Source of the DNA: Pseudomonas sp. GM74
GTDB taxonomy: Bacteria; Pseudomonadota; Gammaproteobacteria; Pseudomonadales; Pseudomonadaceae
Assembly: GCF_000282455.1 (NCBI RefSeq)
Contig: NZ_AKJG01000158.1
Location: forward strand, 16,978-80,977
DNA: 64,000 bases
Reading direction: 5' to 3'
A model generated the notes under the pieces. That model saw only the letters and a list, made by a program, of their open reading frames with translations, was not told the origin of the DNA and searched no databases. Positions within the stretch are counted from its first letter, which is position 1; the number at the start of each line of letters is the position of its first letter. Positions 1-9,830 of the stretch are shown here, piece after piece. The position numbers were made by a program, and so were the translations under genes.

Positions 1-1866
1 CAGCAGTGCGTTGTTCTGCCCCTGCTGCCTGAGCTGATTCAAGGCAATACCCAGTGCCATGCAGGCCAGGCTGACTTGAAACAGCTCGCGCGATTGTGGC
101 TCCCGGGTCGCAGGCAGCAACCCCAGCATCATGGTCAGGCGATCAACCATGCGGCTCTCGAAGGCAAACTGCTGTTCATCGGTCGCCGAGGTTTTCAGCA
201 AGGCGTACACCTGCTCGCCACTCTCTTTGTGGAGCCGGCGCATGCGCAAGTCCGGCATGAACGGAAAGATCAGCGCGTAGACACTCAACGCCAGCACGGT
301 CGCGCAGGTATAAGCCCCGGCAAACTCGAACCACTGGATGGCGGTGTTTTGCCCAATCCCCACGTTCAACGGGCCAAGCAACAAAAACGTCGTGAGCCCC
401 AAGCCAATGCCGGTACCCGTGGTGGGCGGACTGGCGAGCCCCACCGCTACGGCATAGAGCAAGGGCGCCAGCAGCAAGGCAAGCATCTCGAAATTGCTGA
501 TCATGGGAACCAACATGAACTGAAGGAGCGCCGAGGCCACCAGTGCCAGTCCGAATCCCCGGGCATAGCTTTGAACCGCCAGCAGCGGCCGGGGAAACGT
601 CGACATCAGCGAGCACAGGATGCCCAACAGCACCATCGCGCCTCGGGCACCGTCCCAACCGGTTTCGATCCAGATCAGGCCGGCGATCAACAGCGCGGAA
701 AAGGCCCGGACGGCGTTCATGGTCGCCAGGGTGAAGTCCAGGTGCAGCGGATTTTCCCGCCCGCGATACACGCTACTGGCCGGCCGCCCGCTCTGGATGG
801 CATCGCTCAATTCAAGAATCTGCTCAAGCTGCTGCAACAGGCGCGCCTGCTCCCAGCGCAGCGACCAGGCCAGAGAACGCAAGGTGGCCGGCAGCGGCTC
901 GGTCAATTGTTCGGCCCTGTAGGCCAGCTCATCAAAGCGTTGTTGCAGCGAGGTGAAATGGTGGCGCTTTTCACTGGACAGCGAACGCCCCTCCCGCGCC
1001 AGTTCATCGAGAAAGGCCAGTTCATCGGCGCGCAGCCGTTGAATTTCTTCGGGCAACTCGCCTTCCCAGCGCTCGGTCAACAACAACCGCTGGTGGCGCA
1101 AGGCGGTCAGCCGCGCGGTCAAGAGCACCAATTGGTTGCCCAACAGTTGCACCAGACCGTTGGCGCTGCGTAACCGTGGCGCATCGTAGTACATGTGCCG
1201 GCGCACGCCCTCCAGGCCACTGATCTGACCCAACAGCTGCATTTGCCGGTGCTGGAAGTCGGCTTCGCTCTCTTCGGTGCGGATGACGGCGCTGGCATGG
1301 GTGGCCAGCAACCGGGTGATTTGATCGATCCTGGCAAAGTAATCCCGGGCCACGGCCCCCGGCCTGGCGGTGAGCAGGCTGACCACGCACACGCAGGCAA
1401 CCGCCAGCAAGGTTTCGGTGAGGCGGGTCACCGCCAGCAAGAAGGTGCCGTCCTGATCGGGAATCGCCAGCAACGCGATGACCACGGCGGTGTAGCCACT
1501 GAGTACGAATGCCCCGGAACTGGTGTAGCGCAACAGCGTGCCACCGGCGGTGCACAGCGCCAGCCACAGGGCCAGGGTGGTGATGAAAGGCAACGGTGCC
1601 TGGGGAAATATCGCCATGATTGCCACCGCTACGACCGCCCCCATGGTGGTGCCGATGACTTGACCAAAACTGCGGGCCAGCACCATGCCGCCCAGTGGCT
1701 GGCTGATGATGACCACGGCCATGATCGACCATTTGGGCTGGTCCAGATCGAACAAAAACGCCAGGTACAGGGTCAACAACCCGGCCGCGATGGTTCGCAG
1801 GGCAAACAGCAACACCCCGGGCCCGGGGTTGAGCATGGCCTTGAAGTACTGCAACAACCCTTGCAT
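1..1866 (-). CDS. FUSC family inner-membrane protein (aromatic-acid exporter type), 3' end outside window
   Basis: The reading frame is open from an ATG at 1866 to the window edge (622 codons) with no stop, so the C-terminus is missing. Two hydrophobic blocks, about residues 15-160 and 375-535, flank a soluble charged domain. This is the layout of the FUSC family (fusaric acid resistance, AaeB, YccS). The N-terminal block contains the run KWSIMAVVIISQPLGGMVLA, typical of the family. Members are thought to export aromatic acids or similar toxic compounds across the inner membrane. No membrane-fusion partner gene is visible inside the window, but one could lie past the left edge. The family call is secure; the substrate is unknown. 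Confidence 0.85.
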   Translation of the reverse strand, partial: MQGLLQYFKAMLNPGPGVLLFALRTIAAGLLTLYLAFLFDLDQPKWSIMAVVIISQPLGGMVLARSFGQVIGTTMGAVVAVAIMAIFPQAPLPFITTLALWLALCTAGGTLLRYTSSGAFVLSGYTAVVIALLAIPDQDGTFLLAVTRLTETLLAVACVCVVSLLTARPGAVARDYFARIDQITRLLATHASAVIRTEESEADFQHRQMQLLGQISGLEGVRRHMYYDAPRLRSANGLVQLLGNQLVLLTARLTALRHQRLLLTERWEGELPEEIQRLRADELAFLDELAREGRSLSSEKRHHFTSLQQRFDELAYRAEQLTEPLPATLRSLAWSLRWEQARLLQQLEQILELSDAIQSGRPASSVYRGRENPLHLDFTLATMNAVRAFSALLIAGLIWIETGWDGARGAMVLLGILCSLMSTFPRPLLAVQSYARGFGLALVASALLQFMLVPMISNFEMLALLLAPLLYAVAVGLASPPTTGTGIGLGLTTFLLLGPLNVGIGQNTAIQWFEFAGAYTCATVLALSVYALIFPFMPDLRMRRLHKESGEQVYALLKTSATDEQQFAFESRMVDRLTMMLGLLPATREPQSRELFQVSLACMALGIALNQLRQQGQNNALL

Positions 1867-2080
1867 GGGAACACTCGTCGAAACACCTCCAGCAAGCGTA
1901 GTCACTGCCGCAGTGCCTCGACAGGTTTTGCTGTCGACGCAGCTTGCCGGTCCATTGATTGTCGGCTGAAAGGCTGTTCAACGGTTTGAATCGCGCGAGA
2001 ACGTCGTCAAGGTTTGACTCAAGGCCGTGGCTGACCGAAGCTGGCGCTTTTGCAATAGCTTGCCAGCTTCCGGATTCTGC

Positions 2081-3136
2081 ATGCCCAAGTCCCGCCGCAT
2101 TCTGTTTATCAGCGCCTTCGCCCTGCTCGTCATCGGCCTTGCGTGGTTTTCCCTGCGCGATACCACCCCGGTGGTTCCCGAAGCCATCCAGCATGGCTAC
2201 AGCGAAGCGCTGGCGGCTGCCCGGGCCGGTCAACCGGGTGCCGCGCGGGTGCTCTATCAGCAATTGGCCCGTCCGGACCTGTCCCCCAAACGTCGTATCT
2301 GGTTGCATGCCGAGCTGCCCAACTATCCAAGCTCGGTGGCCCTGAAGCTGGCGGATGCCGACTTGCAGAACGAGTCGCCCGACGTGCGTATCGCGGCGAT
2401 CAGGAGCATCAGTGGCCTGGTACCGAACGGCCAGCGCAGTCTGCTGCTGGGGCCATTGCTCGATGACAGCGAACAAAGCGTGCGGCTGGCGGCGATCAAC
2501 GCGCTGTTGGGGTTGTCCCCGGATGACCTGGGTTTGTATTTCGGGCCTCTGGAACAAGCGATCGATGCCTGGGAGCAAGTGCTCAAGAGCGAGCCGCAAA
2601 GCGCCGAGAACCAATACCAACTGGCCCGGCTGCACCTGCACAATGCCGAACTCAAGGAGGCGCAACAGGCGCTGGACAACACCCTGCGCCTGGCGCCGGA
2701 CAATCTGCCGGCGCTGGTGCTGCAAATCGAGGTGCTGGATAAACAGGGCCAGAACGACGCCGCCCGGCAACTGTTGGCCAGGCAACTGCAAGCACAGCCC
2801 AACTCGGCCTACCTGCAACACGCTCTGGGGCTGTGGCTGCTGCATCACGAGCAAAGCGAATTCGCCCTGCTCGGCCTGTCCAAGGCCGTTGAACTTGAGC
2901 CCAATAACCGGGATTACCGCTACGACCTGGCCACCACGCTGCACGGTGAGCAGGAACTCGAAGCGGCACAGAAACAGTTACAGGAAGTCGTTCAGCGCCA
3001 TCCGAACGATCGCAAGGCCCGGGTGCTGCTGATCAATTACTGGAAGGAAAGCGGGCAGTTGCAGAACGTGCAGATCCTGTTGGCCCAACTCGAACAGATG
3101 AACCCCGATGATCCGGCGTTGCAACAAGGGCTATGA
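2081..3136 (+). CDS. Membrane-anchored TPR/HEAT-like repeat protein
   Basis: A 351-residue protein. Residues 6-25 form one hydrophobic segment after a basic start (MPKSRR), so it is probably anchored in the inner membrane with the rest in the periplasm. Residues about 95-150 look like two HEAT-type helical repeats (VRIAAIRSISGLVP, then VRLAAINALLGLSP). Residues about 160-345 are TPR-like helix pairs rich in AL, AR and LAPDN turns. The in-frame ATG at 2027 is less likely because residues 1-18 from it are not hydrophobic or conserved-looking. A HEAT-TPR order is also seen in the C-terminal part of some multihaem cytochrome proteins, but no CXXCH motif occurs here. Likely a protein-protein interaction scaffold; function unknown. 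Confidence 0.75.
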   Translation: MPKSRRILFISAFALLVIGLAWFSLRDTTPVVPEAIQHGYSEALAAARAGQPGAARVLYQQLARPDLSPKRRIWLHAELPNYPSSVALKLADADLQNESPDVRIAAIRSISGLVPNGQRSLLLGPLLDDSEQSVRLAAINALLGLSPDDLGLYFGPLEQAIDAWEQVLKSEPQSAENQYQLARLHLHNAELKEAQQALDNTLRLAPDNLPALVLQIEVLDKQGQNDAARQLLARQLQAQPNSAYLQHALGLWLLHHEQSEFALLGLSKAVELEPNNRDYRYDLATTLHGEQELEAAQKQLQEVVQRHPNDRKARVLLINYWKESGQLQNVQILLAQLEQMNPDDPALQQGL

Positions 3137-3288
3137 CCCCTGACTGAAATTCCGTTGAACCGTCGTCCTGGCCAGGGGGCAAGTGTCCAGTTAGCCCGTT
3201 GCGGCGGTGCGCGCAGGGATGATCACCAAGCCGCGTACCTTTGACCTGTTGACGGCGAAGGTCAGGGAGATGATCGGCGCCTGAATGC

Positions 3289-3666
3289 TTACGAAAGCAT
3301 GTCCTGCATCAATTCCTGCAACTTATCCAGATCGAAGGGTTTGTCCAGGATCGGCGCCTGGCGCGTGATCGGGCTGTCGGTCTCACGGATTTCCTGGGCA
3401 TAGCCGCTGATGAAAATCACCTTGAGTTCCGGTCGCAGCTTCACGGCGGGCTCGGCGATCTGCACGCCGGAGATTCCTCCGGGCAGGCGGAAGTCAGTGA
3501 TCATCATGTCCAGGTGCGGTTTGCTCGCCAGGATCTCGAAAGCCTGTTCGCCGTTTTCGGCCTGCAATACGCGGTAACCCTCGCCCGACAGGTATGCGGA
3601 CAGCACCATCAGAATCGAGGGATCGTCCTCGACGACGAGTACTACATCTTGTGCATCTTCGCTCAT
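3289..3666 (-). CDS. Single-domain response regulator
   Basis: A 125-residue CheY-like receiver with no output domain. The acidic pair is in VEDDPS, the phosphoacceptor is Asp58 in MMITDFRLPG, and the conserved Lys is in LDKPF. The start at 3666 (MSEDAQ) has AAGG at a suitable distance; an upstream ATG at 3687 in the same frame would add seven residues. It is the last gene of a leftward run (3289-9830) with two histidine kinases, CheR and CheB, 77 bases after the receiver-kinase gene. It is probably a phosphate sink or output shuttle for one of those kinases. The GISG insertion after LPG is common in receivers of pseudomonad hybrid-kinase clusters. Confidence 0.88.
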   Translation of the reverse strand: MSEDAQDVVLVVEDDPSILMVLSAYLSGEGYRVLQAENGEQAFEILASKPHLDMMITDFRLPGGISGVQIAEPAVKLRPELKVIFISGYAQEIRETDSPITRQAPILDKPFDLDKLQELMQDMLS

Positions 3667-3743
3667 GGGAAGCCTTTGTTCGGTCAATTGCTGCTGATAC
3701 GACCGTGGGGTCGATCAGAGGTTGCGTTTACCTGGCTGTTTTC

Positions 3744-4925
3744 CTACAGCGGCAGACAAACGCGAAACAAGGCGCCTTCGCCAATCCTGCTCTGGACGGT
3801 AATAGTACCGCCATGGGCGGCCACAATCTGTTCTGAAATAAACAACCCAAGGCCCAGCCCGGCAACGACGTGCCTGGCCGATACCCGCTCGAACTGCTGG
3901 AAGATCCGCTTCTGGTTTGCCTCGCTGATACCGATCCCTTGATCCTGCACGTCCACCAGCGCCTGGCCACCTTCACTGTAGACCTTCACCGAGATCGGGC
4001 TCTTGGCCCCGTAGCGCAAGGCGTTGGTCAACAGGTTGGAAATGACCTGTTCAATACGAAACTCGTCCCAGTTTCCGATCACCGGTTGCGCGGTATCGAG
4101 CGAGACCGACGCTTCGGCGGCATCGATCTGCTGGGAAAAGTTGTGCAACAAGTCGCGAACCAGCGTCGAAAGGTCTACGCGCTTCGGCCGGATCGACAAC
4201 TTGCCGGTGCGAATGCGCGAGACATCGAGCATGTCTTCGATCAAACGAATGAGGTTTTTGATCTGCCGCTCGTCGCGGTCGACCATCGCGTGCATCTTGT
4301 CCAGGGTGAAGGCGGCGGCGTTGTCCCGGGCCAGGTGCATCTTGCGCAGCTGGGTTTCAAGGATCAGGCCGTTGAGCGGCGTGCGCACTTCGTGGGCGAC
4401 GATGGACATGAAGTCATCGCGCATGCGCACCGCCTGCTCCAGTTCCAGCTGGGTATTTTGCAGTTGCTTGAGCAGGGTCTCCTGTTCGCGGCGACTTTGT
4501 TCAAGGGCAAGCACTTGTTCCTTCATCGCCTTGCTCTGGCGATACAGGTCGACGAACACACTGACCTTGCTCTTGACCGCCTGGATGTCCAGCGGCTTGT
4601 GCAGGAAATCCACGGCACCGCTTTCATAGCCCTTGAACGCGTAGTTCAGTTCATGCCCGGCGGCGCTGACGAAAACGATTGGGATGTTCCTGGTCTTTTC
4701 CGTGCCACGCATCAGCTCGGCCAGCTCGAAGCCGTTCATGCCGGGCATCTGCACATCCAGGATGGCCAAGGCGAATTCGTGTTGCAACAGCAGGGACAAG
4801 GCTTCGTCGGCGGACAGCGCCTTGTAGACGATACAGTCTTCACGCTTGATCAGCGCCTCGAGCGCCAGCAGGTTCTCCGGCAGATCGTCCACGATCAGCA
4901 GTTTGGCCTTGATATTACTCAGCAT
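3744..4925 (-). CDS. Response regulator-histidine kinase fusion (REC-HisKA-HATPase)
   Basis: A 393-residue soluble protein. Residues 1-120 are a receiver with phosphoacceptor Asp57 (LAILDVQMPGM). A coiled coil follows at about 125-165, then HisKA with His178 in VAHEVRTPLNG, and a HATPase domain with N box (NLLTNALRYG), DQGIGI and GLGLGLFIS. There is no transmembrane segment or sensor domain, so input must arrive as phosphate on the receiver, probably from the three-receiver kinase at 6342-9830. The ATG at 4925 overlaps the stop of cheB by 7 bases (ATGCTGA), implying translational coupling. A longer frame reaching 5306 only reads antisense-like sequence inside cheB and is rejected. Confidence 0.9.
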   Translation of the reverse strand: MLSNIKAKLLIVDDLPENLLALEALIKREDCIVYKALSADEALSLLLQHEFALAILDVQMPGMNGFELAELMRGTEKTRNIPIVFVSAAGHELNYAFKGYESGAVDFLHKPLDIQAVKSKVSVFVDLYRQSKAMKEQVLALEQSRREQETLLKQLQNTQLELEQAVRMRDDFMSIVAHEVRTPLNGLILETQLRKMHLARDNAAAFTLDKMHAMVDRDERQIKNLIRLIEDMLDVSRIRTGKLSIRPKRVDLSTLVRDLLHNFSQQIDAAEASVSLDTAQPVIGNWDEFRIEQVISNLLTNALRYGAKSPISVKVYSEGGQALVDVQDQGIGISEANQKRIFQQFERVSARHVVAGLGLGLFISEQIVAAHGGTITVQSRIGEGALFRVCLPL

Positions 4926-5512
4926 GCGATTCGTTCCAGCTCGACAAGCAAACGGCCGATGCCGCATACGGGAAGTATGTGGTCCGGCTGGTGCATATCC
5001 AGCGCGGCCTGGGGCATGGTGGCGACCTGAGCCTCTTGCGGGTCTTGCACAACGGTCATGCCGCCGCGCTGCTTGACCAGGGTCAGGCCGCGCGCGCCAT
5101 CGCAGTTGGCGCCGGTGAGCAATACCGCAGCCAGATTGGCGCCGTACGCATCGGCGGCCGATTCGAACAGGTAATCGATGGCCGGTCGCGAATGATGCAC
5201 GCGAGGCTCCAGGCTCAGGGAAAAGCTGCGGTCCTGCTCCACCGACAGGTGATAACCGGGCGCGGCGAAATACAGCGTTCCGGCCTCGACCGGGGTCTTG
5301 TCGCATGCCTCCTGCACCGGCAGGGCAACCCGGCGGGAAAACACGTCCGCCAGTTGGCTACGGCGCTCGTCCGGCATGTGCAGCACGACAATGATCGGCA
5401 GTGCAAAGCCTTCGCGCAGCGGGGCGAGAATGTTCAACAGCGCCTCGACGCCACCGGCGGAAGCACCGATCACGATCGCTTCGATCGCCGGTAAGCTCGT
5501 TGCACTGTTCAT
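4919..5512 (-). CDS. cheB: CheB-type methylesterase without receiver domain
   Basis: A 197-residue stand-alone CheB catalytic domain. The triad is visible: Ser18 in GASAGG, His45 in VLHMP, and Asp near residue 138 in LTGANCDGA. Classical CheB carries an N-terminal receiver that restrains the esterase; it is absent here, so activity must be controlled otherwise. CheB removes methyl esters, or deamidates Gln, on receptor glutamates. No methyl-accepting receptor gene is in the window, so the substrate could be a distant chemoreceptor or an unusual partner such as the CHASE3 kinase. The ATG overlaps the cheR stop by 4 bases, and its own end overlaps the next kinase gene. Confidence 0.9.
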   Translation of the reverse strand: MNSATSLPAIEAIVIGASAGGVEALLNILAPLREGFALPIIVVLHMPDERRSQLADVFSRRVALPVQEACDKTPVEAGTLYFAAPGYHLSVEQDRSFSLSLEPRVHHSRPAIDYLFESAADAYGANLAAVLLTGANCDGARGLTLVKQRGGMTVVQDPQEAQVATMPQAALDMHQPDHILPVCGIGRLLVELERIAC

Positions 5513-6324
5513 GATTTTCGATAAATCCGTTCTTGTTTGACCAACGGCTCGAACTGATTGCCGAAGGCTGAGAAATCCGGGGTTTCCTTACTGCCCAGCA
5601 CCAAAAAACCGCGATGGCAGAGGGACTCATGAAACAGTCCGAATGCTCGATCCTGAAGTGTTTTATTAAAATAAATCAATACGTTACGACATGAAATTAA
5701 TTGAGTTTCCGAGAATACGCTGTCCGTCGCCAGGCTGTGATCGGCGAAGGTCACGTTCTCGCGCAGTGTCTTGTCGAAAATCGCGTACCCATAGGCCGCC
5801 GTATAGTAGTCGGCAAACGAACGCTGGCCACCGGCCTGCTGATAATTGACAGTGTAGGCGCGGACGTTTTCCATCGAGAAAATCCCTTGCTTGGCCTTTT
5901 CCAGCGAGCGCGGATTGATGTCGGTCGCGTAGATGATAGTACGGTCGAGCAGGCCCTCTTCGCGTAACAGAATGGCCATCGAGTACACCTCTTCACCGGT
6001 GCTGCATCCGGCGATCCACACCTTGATCGAGGGGTAGGTTCGCAGCAGCGGCACCACTTCCTTGCGGATAGCCAAGAAGTGCGAAGGGTCGCGAAACATC
6101 TCGCTGACCGGAATGGTCAGCAATTGCAGCAGTTGCATGAACGCAGCGGGATCGTGCAGGACTTTTTCCTGCAACGCCGAGATGGTATTGCACTCGAACT
6201 GGCTCAACGCATGGTTGACCCGGCGCTTGATCGAAGCGCCGGAGTAATCGCGAAAATCGTAGCTGTACTTGAGATAGATCGCCTCGATCAACAATCGCAA
6301 CTCGATTTCGCTGTTTCGCTCCAT
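5509..6324 (-). CDS. cheR: CheR-type protein-glutamate methyltransferase
   Basis: A 271-residue SAM-dependent methyltransferase. The N-terminal helical domain (SGASIKRRV and following) is followed by the SAM-binding loop IAGCSTGEEVYSMAI and the ISCRNVLIYF motif, both standard in CheR. It would methylate glutamates of a receptor, countered by the adjacent CheB. I chose the ATG at 6324 (MERNSE), 17 bases after the stop of the hybrid kinase. An in-frame ATG at 6369 would overlap the kinase by 28 bases and add 15 weakly plausible residues. It sits in a tight leftward operon: kinase, cheR, cheB, receiver-kinase, receiver. Confidence 0.9.
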   Translation of the reverse strand: MERNSEIELRLLIEAIYLKYSYDFRDYSGASIKRRVNHALSQFECNTISALQEKVLHDPAAFMQLLQLLTIPVSEMFRDPSHFLAIRKEVVPLLRTYPSIKVWIAGCSTGEEVYSMAILLREEGLLDRTIIYATDINPRSLEKAKQGIFSMENVRAYTVNYQQAGGQRSFADYYTAAYGYAIFDKTLRENVTFADHSLATDSVFSETQLISCRNVLIYFNKTLQDRAFGLFHESLCHRGFLVLGSKETPDFSAFGNQFEPLVKQERIYRKS

Positions 6325-6341
6325 TGAAAAATTGCGCTCCA

Positions 6342-9300
6342 CTAGATCCGTTCCATCTTCGGCAACCACACCCGAATCAGCGAAAACAGGCGATCCAGGT
6401 CAATGGGCTTGGCCAGGTAATCGTTGGCGCCGGCCTGCAGGCAGCGCTCCTGATCGTCCTTCATGGCCTTGGCCGTCACCGCGATGATCGGCAGCTTGCG
6501 CCAGCGCGGGTCCTTGCGGATTTCAACGGTGGCTTCAAAGCCATCCATTTCCGGCATCATCACGTCCATCAACACCAGATCGATATCTTGCACCTCATTG
6601 AGTCGTTCAATCGCTTCGCGGCCGTTGCGGCCAATGACCACGACTGCGCCCTTTTGCTCCAGGGCGCTGGTGAGGGCGAAAATGTTGCGCACATCGTCAT
6701 CCACAAGCAGCACTTTGCGGCCTTCGAAGACCTTGTCGCGGCTGCGGGCGACCTTGAGCATCTTCTGCCGCTCATCGGACAACCGTGATTCGATTTTGTG
6801 CAGAAAAAGCGTCACCTCATCCAGCAACCGCTCTGGCGAGCGTGCGCCCTTGATGATGATCGAACGCGAATACTTGCGCAGTTCGGCCTCTTCATTGCGG
6901 GTCAGGTTGCGCCCGGTATAGACGATGACCGGCGGAAAAGAGCAGATGTCTTCGGTGGACATGCGCTTGAGCAGGTCATTGCCGAGCATGTCCGGCAGCT
7001 TGAGGTCGATGATCATGCAATCGAAGACCGACGTGCGCAGCAGGTCCAGCGCCTCTTGCGCCAGGCCAACGGCAGTGATCTCGATGTCATCGTCGCCGAT
7101 CAGACGGGCAATGCTGTCGCGCTGCAAGTCGTCGTCCTCAACCAGCAGCACACGCTTGACCTTCTGGGTCAGCTTGGCCTCGATACGTGCAAACACGTCC
7201 TTGAGTTCCTCGCGGGAGGTCGGCTTGACCGCATAGCCGATGGCACCCATGTGCATCGCCGCCTCGGCCCGGTCCTCGACTGAAATAACATGCACCGGGA
7301 TGTGCCGGGTCTCGGCGTGCTCCTTCAGGCGTTGCAGCACGGTCAGGCCGGAATGATCCGGCAGGCGCATGTCCAGCAGGATCGCATCGGGGATGAACGC
7401 CTTGGCCAGCTCGTAGCCTTCGTCGGCGCCGTGGGCCACCAGGCACTGATAACCCAGTTCATGGGCCAGGTCGTAGAGGATGTGGGCAAAATTCGCCTCG
7501 TCCTCCACCACCAGAATGCAGCGGGTGGTGAACGGCCCCTTGTTGCGATCATCGTCGAAACGCGCAATGTCGACTTCGGCCACCAGTGGCGACAACGTGG
7601 GCGGCGATACCCTCGGCGCCGCGACGGGAGTGGCACGCATCGGCTCGACAGGCACATCGCCCGGGTCCACGTATTGCTGTGGCAAGACCAGGGTAAATAC
7701 ACTGCCCTGCCCCGGCGTGCTGCTCACGCTGATGGAGCCGCCGAGCAAGGCCGCCAGGTCACGGGAGATCGACAACCCCAGCCCGGTGCCTCCGTAACGC
7801 CGGTTGGTGGTTCCATCGGCCTGACGGAACGCTTCGAAGATGCTTTCGTGCTGCTCGACCTCGATGCCGATTCCGGAATCGCGGATGCTGAACGCGATGC
7901 CGTCATTCGGCACCGTGGCGACGGACAGGCTGACGCTGCCGCTTTCCGTGAACTTCACGGCATTGGACAGCAGGTTCTTGAGCACTTGCTCCAGGCGCTG
8001 GCGGTCGGTGAACAGCATCAGCGGCGCACCGTCGTGCATATCCACCTGGAAATCCAGTTGTTTGTCCGTGGCCAATGGCTGGAACAGGCCGCGCAGGCCA
8101 TCCACCAGCCGCGCCACGCTGGTGTTCTCCGGACGGATCTCCAATTTGCCGGCCTCGACTTTGGAAATATCCAGAATGTCGTTGATCAGGTTGAGCAAAT
8201 CATTGCCGGCGGAGTAGATCGACTCGGCGAATTTGACTTGCTCGGCAGTGAGGTTTTCTTCCTGGTTTTGCGCCAGCAACTTGGCCAGGATCAACGAGCT
8301 GTTGAGCGGCGTGCGGAGTTCATGGGACATGTTGGCGAGGAATTCCGACTTGTACTTGCTCGAGCGCTGCAATTCTATCGCGCGTTCTTCGAGCTGGACC
8401 TGGGCCTGATTGAGTTCGGTATTCTTCAGGTCCATGGCGTCGCGTTGCTCGGCCAGTACTTCTGCCTGCTCGGCGAGCTGTTCGTTGGTCTGCTCCAGTT
8501 CCACCTGCTGGGTTTCCAGGTGCGCCTGGGACTCCTTGAGAATCCGCGACTGCTCTTCGAGCTCTTCGTTGGCGGTCTTGAGCTCTTCCTGCTGGACTTG
8601 CAATTCTTCATTGAGCTGCTGGGTTTCGGCCAACACCTCCTGCAAACGCTGGCGATAGCGTGCTGCCTCGATCGAGGTGCCGATGTTGCCGGCTATCAAG
8701 TCGAGTAATTCAACATCACGGTCCGTCAGTGGACGCAAAAAGCCCAATTCGATCACGCCGTTGACCCGCTCGTCGTCGCTGGTTGGCACCACCAGCACAC
8801 TGCGGGGCAACCCGTCACCAAGGCCGGAGCTGACCTTGAAGTAGTCTCCCGGCACCTCATCGAGGCGAATCAGCCGTGCCTGCTGCGCCACCTGGCCGAC
8901 AATGCCTTCGTCGCTGCAGATCTGCTGTTCACGCTCCTCCTGTTCGCGAGAGAACCCGTAGGTTGCAATGCGTTTGAGGCCGCCGTGGTCTTCGCGCACA
9001 TAAATAGCCGCCACGGCGCTGCCCAGGTACTGCGCGCAGAATTGCAGGATGTTGCGGCCCAGCATGCTCAGGCTCAATTGCCCCAGCACCTGCTCGGCCA
9101 GTTCGGTCTGGCCGTTGCGCAGCCAGGCCTGTTGCTCCAGACGATGGGCGCTGGCCTGTTGGGCGGCAAGGTTGACGCCGTAGTTCTGCGACAGGGTCAT
9201 CAAGTCGCGGCGCCCGACATATGCCAGCAACCCGCTGACCCCGGCGATGAACAACAGGTAGAGGCTGATGCTCATGATTGTGGTACGGCGCACTTCATCA

Positions 9301-9830
9301 TTGCGCGATGCACGTAACTGTTGCTCGGCGTCGATCACCGCCTCGAACTGCTTGCGAATTTCATCGGTCAGGCGTTTGCCGCGTCCGGCCTTGACCACGG
9401 CGCGATAATCGCCGCCGCTGCGCTGCAAATCGATCAACGATTGCGCGTAGTGGGTCCACTCCTGTTGCAAGGCCTGCAACCGTAGCAAGCGATCGGTCTG
9501 CGCCGGGTTGTCGGCGGTCAGTTCGAGCAAGGAGTTGAGCTCCACGGCGATGCGCGGCTTGGCGGTTTCGTAGGGATCGAGGAAGTGTTCATCGCCACTG
9601 AGCAGGAAACCGCGCATCCCGGTTTCCAGATCCACGGTCAGCTTGACCGCTTCATTGGCGTTATTGATCACTCGGTCGGTGTGCTCCACCCACTGGATCG
9701 TCGACAGTAAATAGGTGATCAGCGACACGAAGAACACGGCGCTGATGAGACCCAGACCCAAGGGCAGGCTGATGTTGCGGCTCAGCAGTTTACGAAATCG
9801 TTGCTCATCAACCGAGGACGCTGAGGTCAT
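6342..9830 (-). CDS. Hybrid sensor histidine kinase with CHASE3, GAF and three receivers
   Basis: A 1162-residue membrane kinase. TM1 (about 20-45) and TM2 (about 182-205) bracket a helical CHASE3-like periplasmic domain containing LETGMRGFLLSG. A GAF domain lies at about 240-395. A long Glu/Gln-rich coiled coil fills 395-495. HisKA has His503 in MSHELRTPLNS, and the HATPase has NLLSNAVKF, DSGIGI and GTGLGLSIS. Three receivers follow with phosphoacceptors Asp820, Asp942 and Asp1089. No Hpt domain is present in the protein or module. It is the first gene of the leftward operon. It probably senses an envelope or cytosolic cue and feeds the downstream receivers; the ligand cannot be read from sequence. 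Confidence 0.92.
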   Translation of the reverse strand: MTSASSVDEQRFRKLLSRNISLPLGLGLISAVFFVSLITYLLSTIQWVEHTDRVINNANEAVKLTVDLETGMRGFLLSGDEHFLDPYETAKPRIAVELNSLLELTADNPAQTDRLLRLQALQQEWTHYAQSLIDLQRSGGDYRAVVKAGRGKRLTDEIRKQFEAVIDAEQQLRASRNDEVRRTTIMSISLYLLFIAGVSGLLAYVGRRDLMTLSQNYGVNLAAQQASAHRLEQQAWLRNGQTELAEQVLGQLSLSMLGRNILQFCAQYLGSAVAAIYVREDHGGLKRIATYGFSREQEEREQQICSDEGIVGQVAQQARLIRLDEVPGDYFKVSSGLGDGLPRSVLVVPTSDDERVNGVIELGFLRPLTDRDVELLDLIAGNIGTSIEAARYRQRLQEVLAETQQLNEELQVQQEELKTANEELEEQSRILKESQAHLETQQVELEQTNEQLAEQAEVLAEQRDAMDLKNTELNQAQVQLEERAIELQRSSKYKSEFLANMSHELRTPLNSSLILAKLLAQNQEENLTAEQVKFAESIYSAGNDLLNLINDILDISKVEAGKLEIRPENTSVARLVDGLRGLFQPLATDKQLDFQVDMHDGAPLMLFTDRQRLEQVLKNLLSNAVKFTESGSVSLSVATVPNDGIAFSIRDSGIGIEVEQHESIFEAFRQADGTTNRRYGGTGLGLSISRDLAALLGGSISVSSTPGQGSVFTLVLPQQYVDPGDVPVEPMRATPVAAPRVSPPTLSPLVAEVDIARFDDDRNKGPFTTRCILVVEDEANFAHILYDLAHELGYQCLVAHGADEGYELAKAFIPDAILLDMRLPDHSGLTVLQRLKEHAETRHIPVHVISVEDRAEAAMHMGAIGYAVKPTSREELKDVFARIEAKLTQKVKRVLLVEDDDLQRDSIARLIGDDDIEITAVGLAQEALDLLRTSVFDCMIIDLKLPDMLGNDLLKRMSTEDICSFPPVIVYTGRNLTRNEEAELRKYSRSIIIKGARSPERLLDEVTLFLHKIESRLSDERQKMLKVARSRDKVFEGRKVLLVDDDVRNIFALTSALEQKGAVVVIGRNGREAIERLNEVQDIDLVLMDVMMPEMDGFEATVEIRKDPRWRKLPIIAVTAKAMKDDQERCLQAGANDYLAKPIDLDRLFSLIRVWLPKMERI

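Noticed and set aside
1022..2944. A 640-codon leftward frame
   Set aside because: It runs antisense through the TPR gene and, in another phase, through the FUSC gene. Its product is Gln/Arg/Gly-rich with no domain, a typical antisense shadow in high-G+C DNA.
3870..5030. Rightward 386-codon frame opposite the receiver-kinase
   Set aside because: It mirrors the kinase codons and has no domain.
7290..8708. Rightward 472-codon frame opposite the hybrid kinase
   Set aside because: The opposite strand has complete HisKA, HATPase and receiver motifs.
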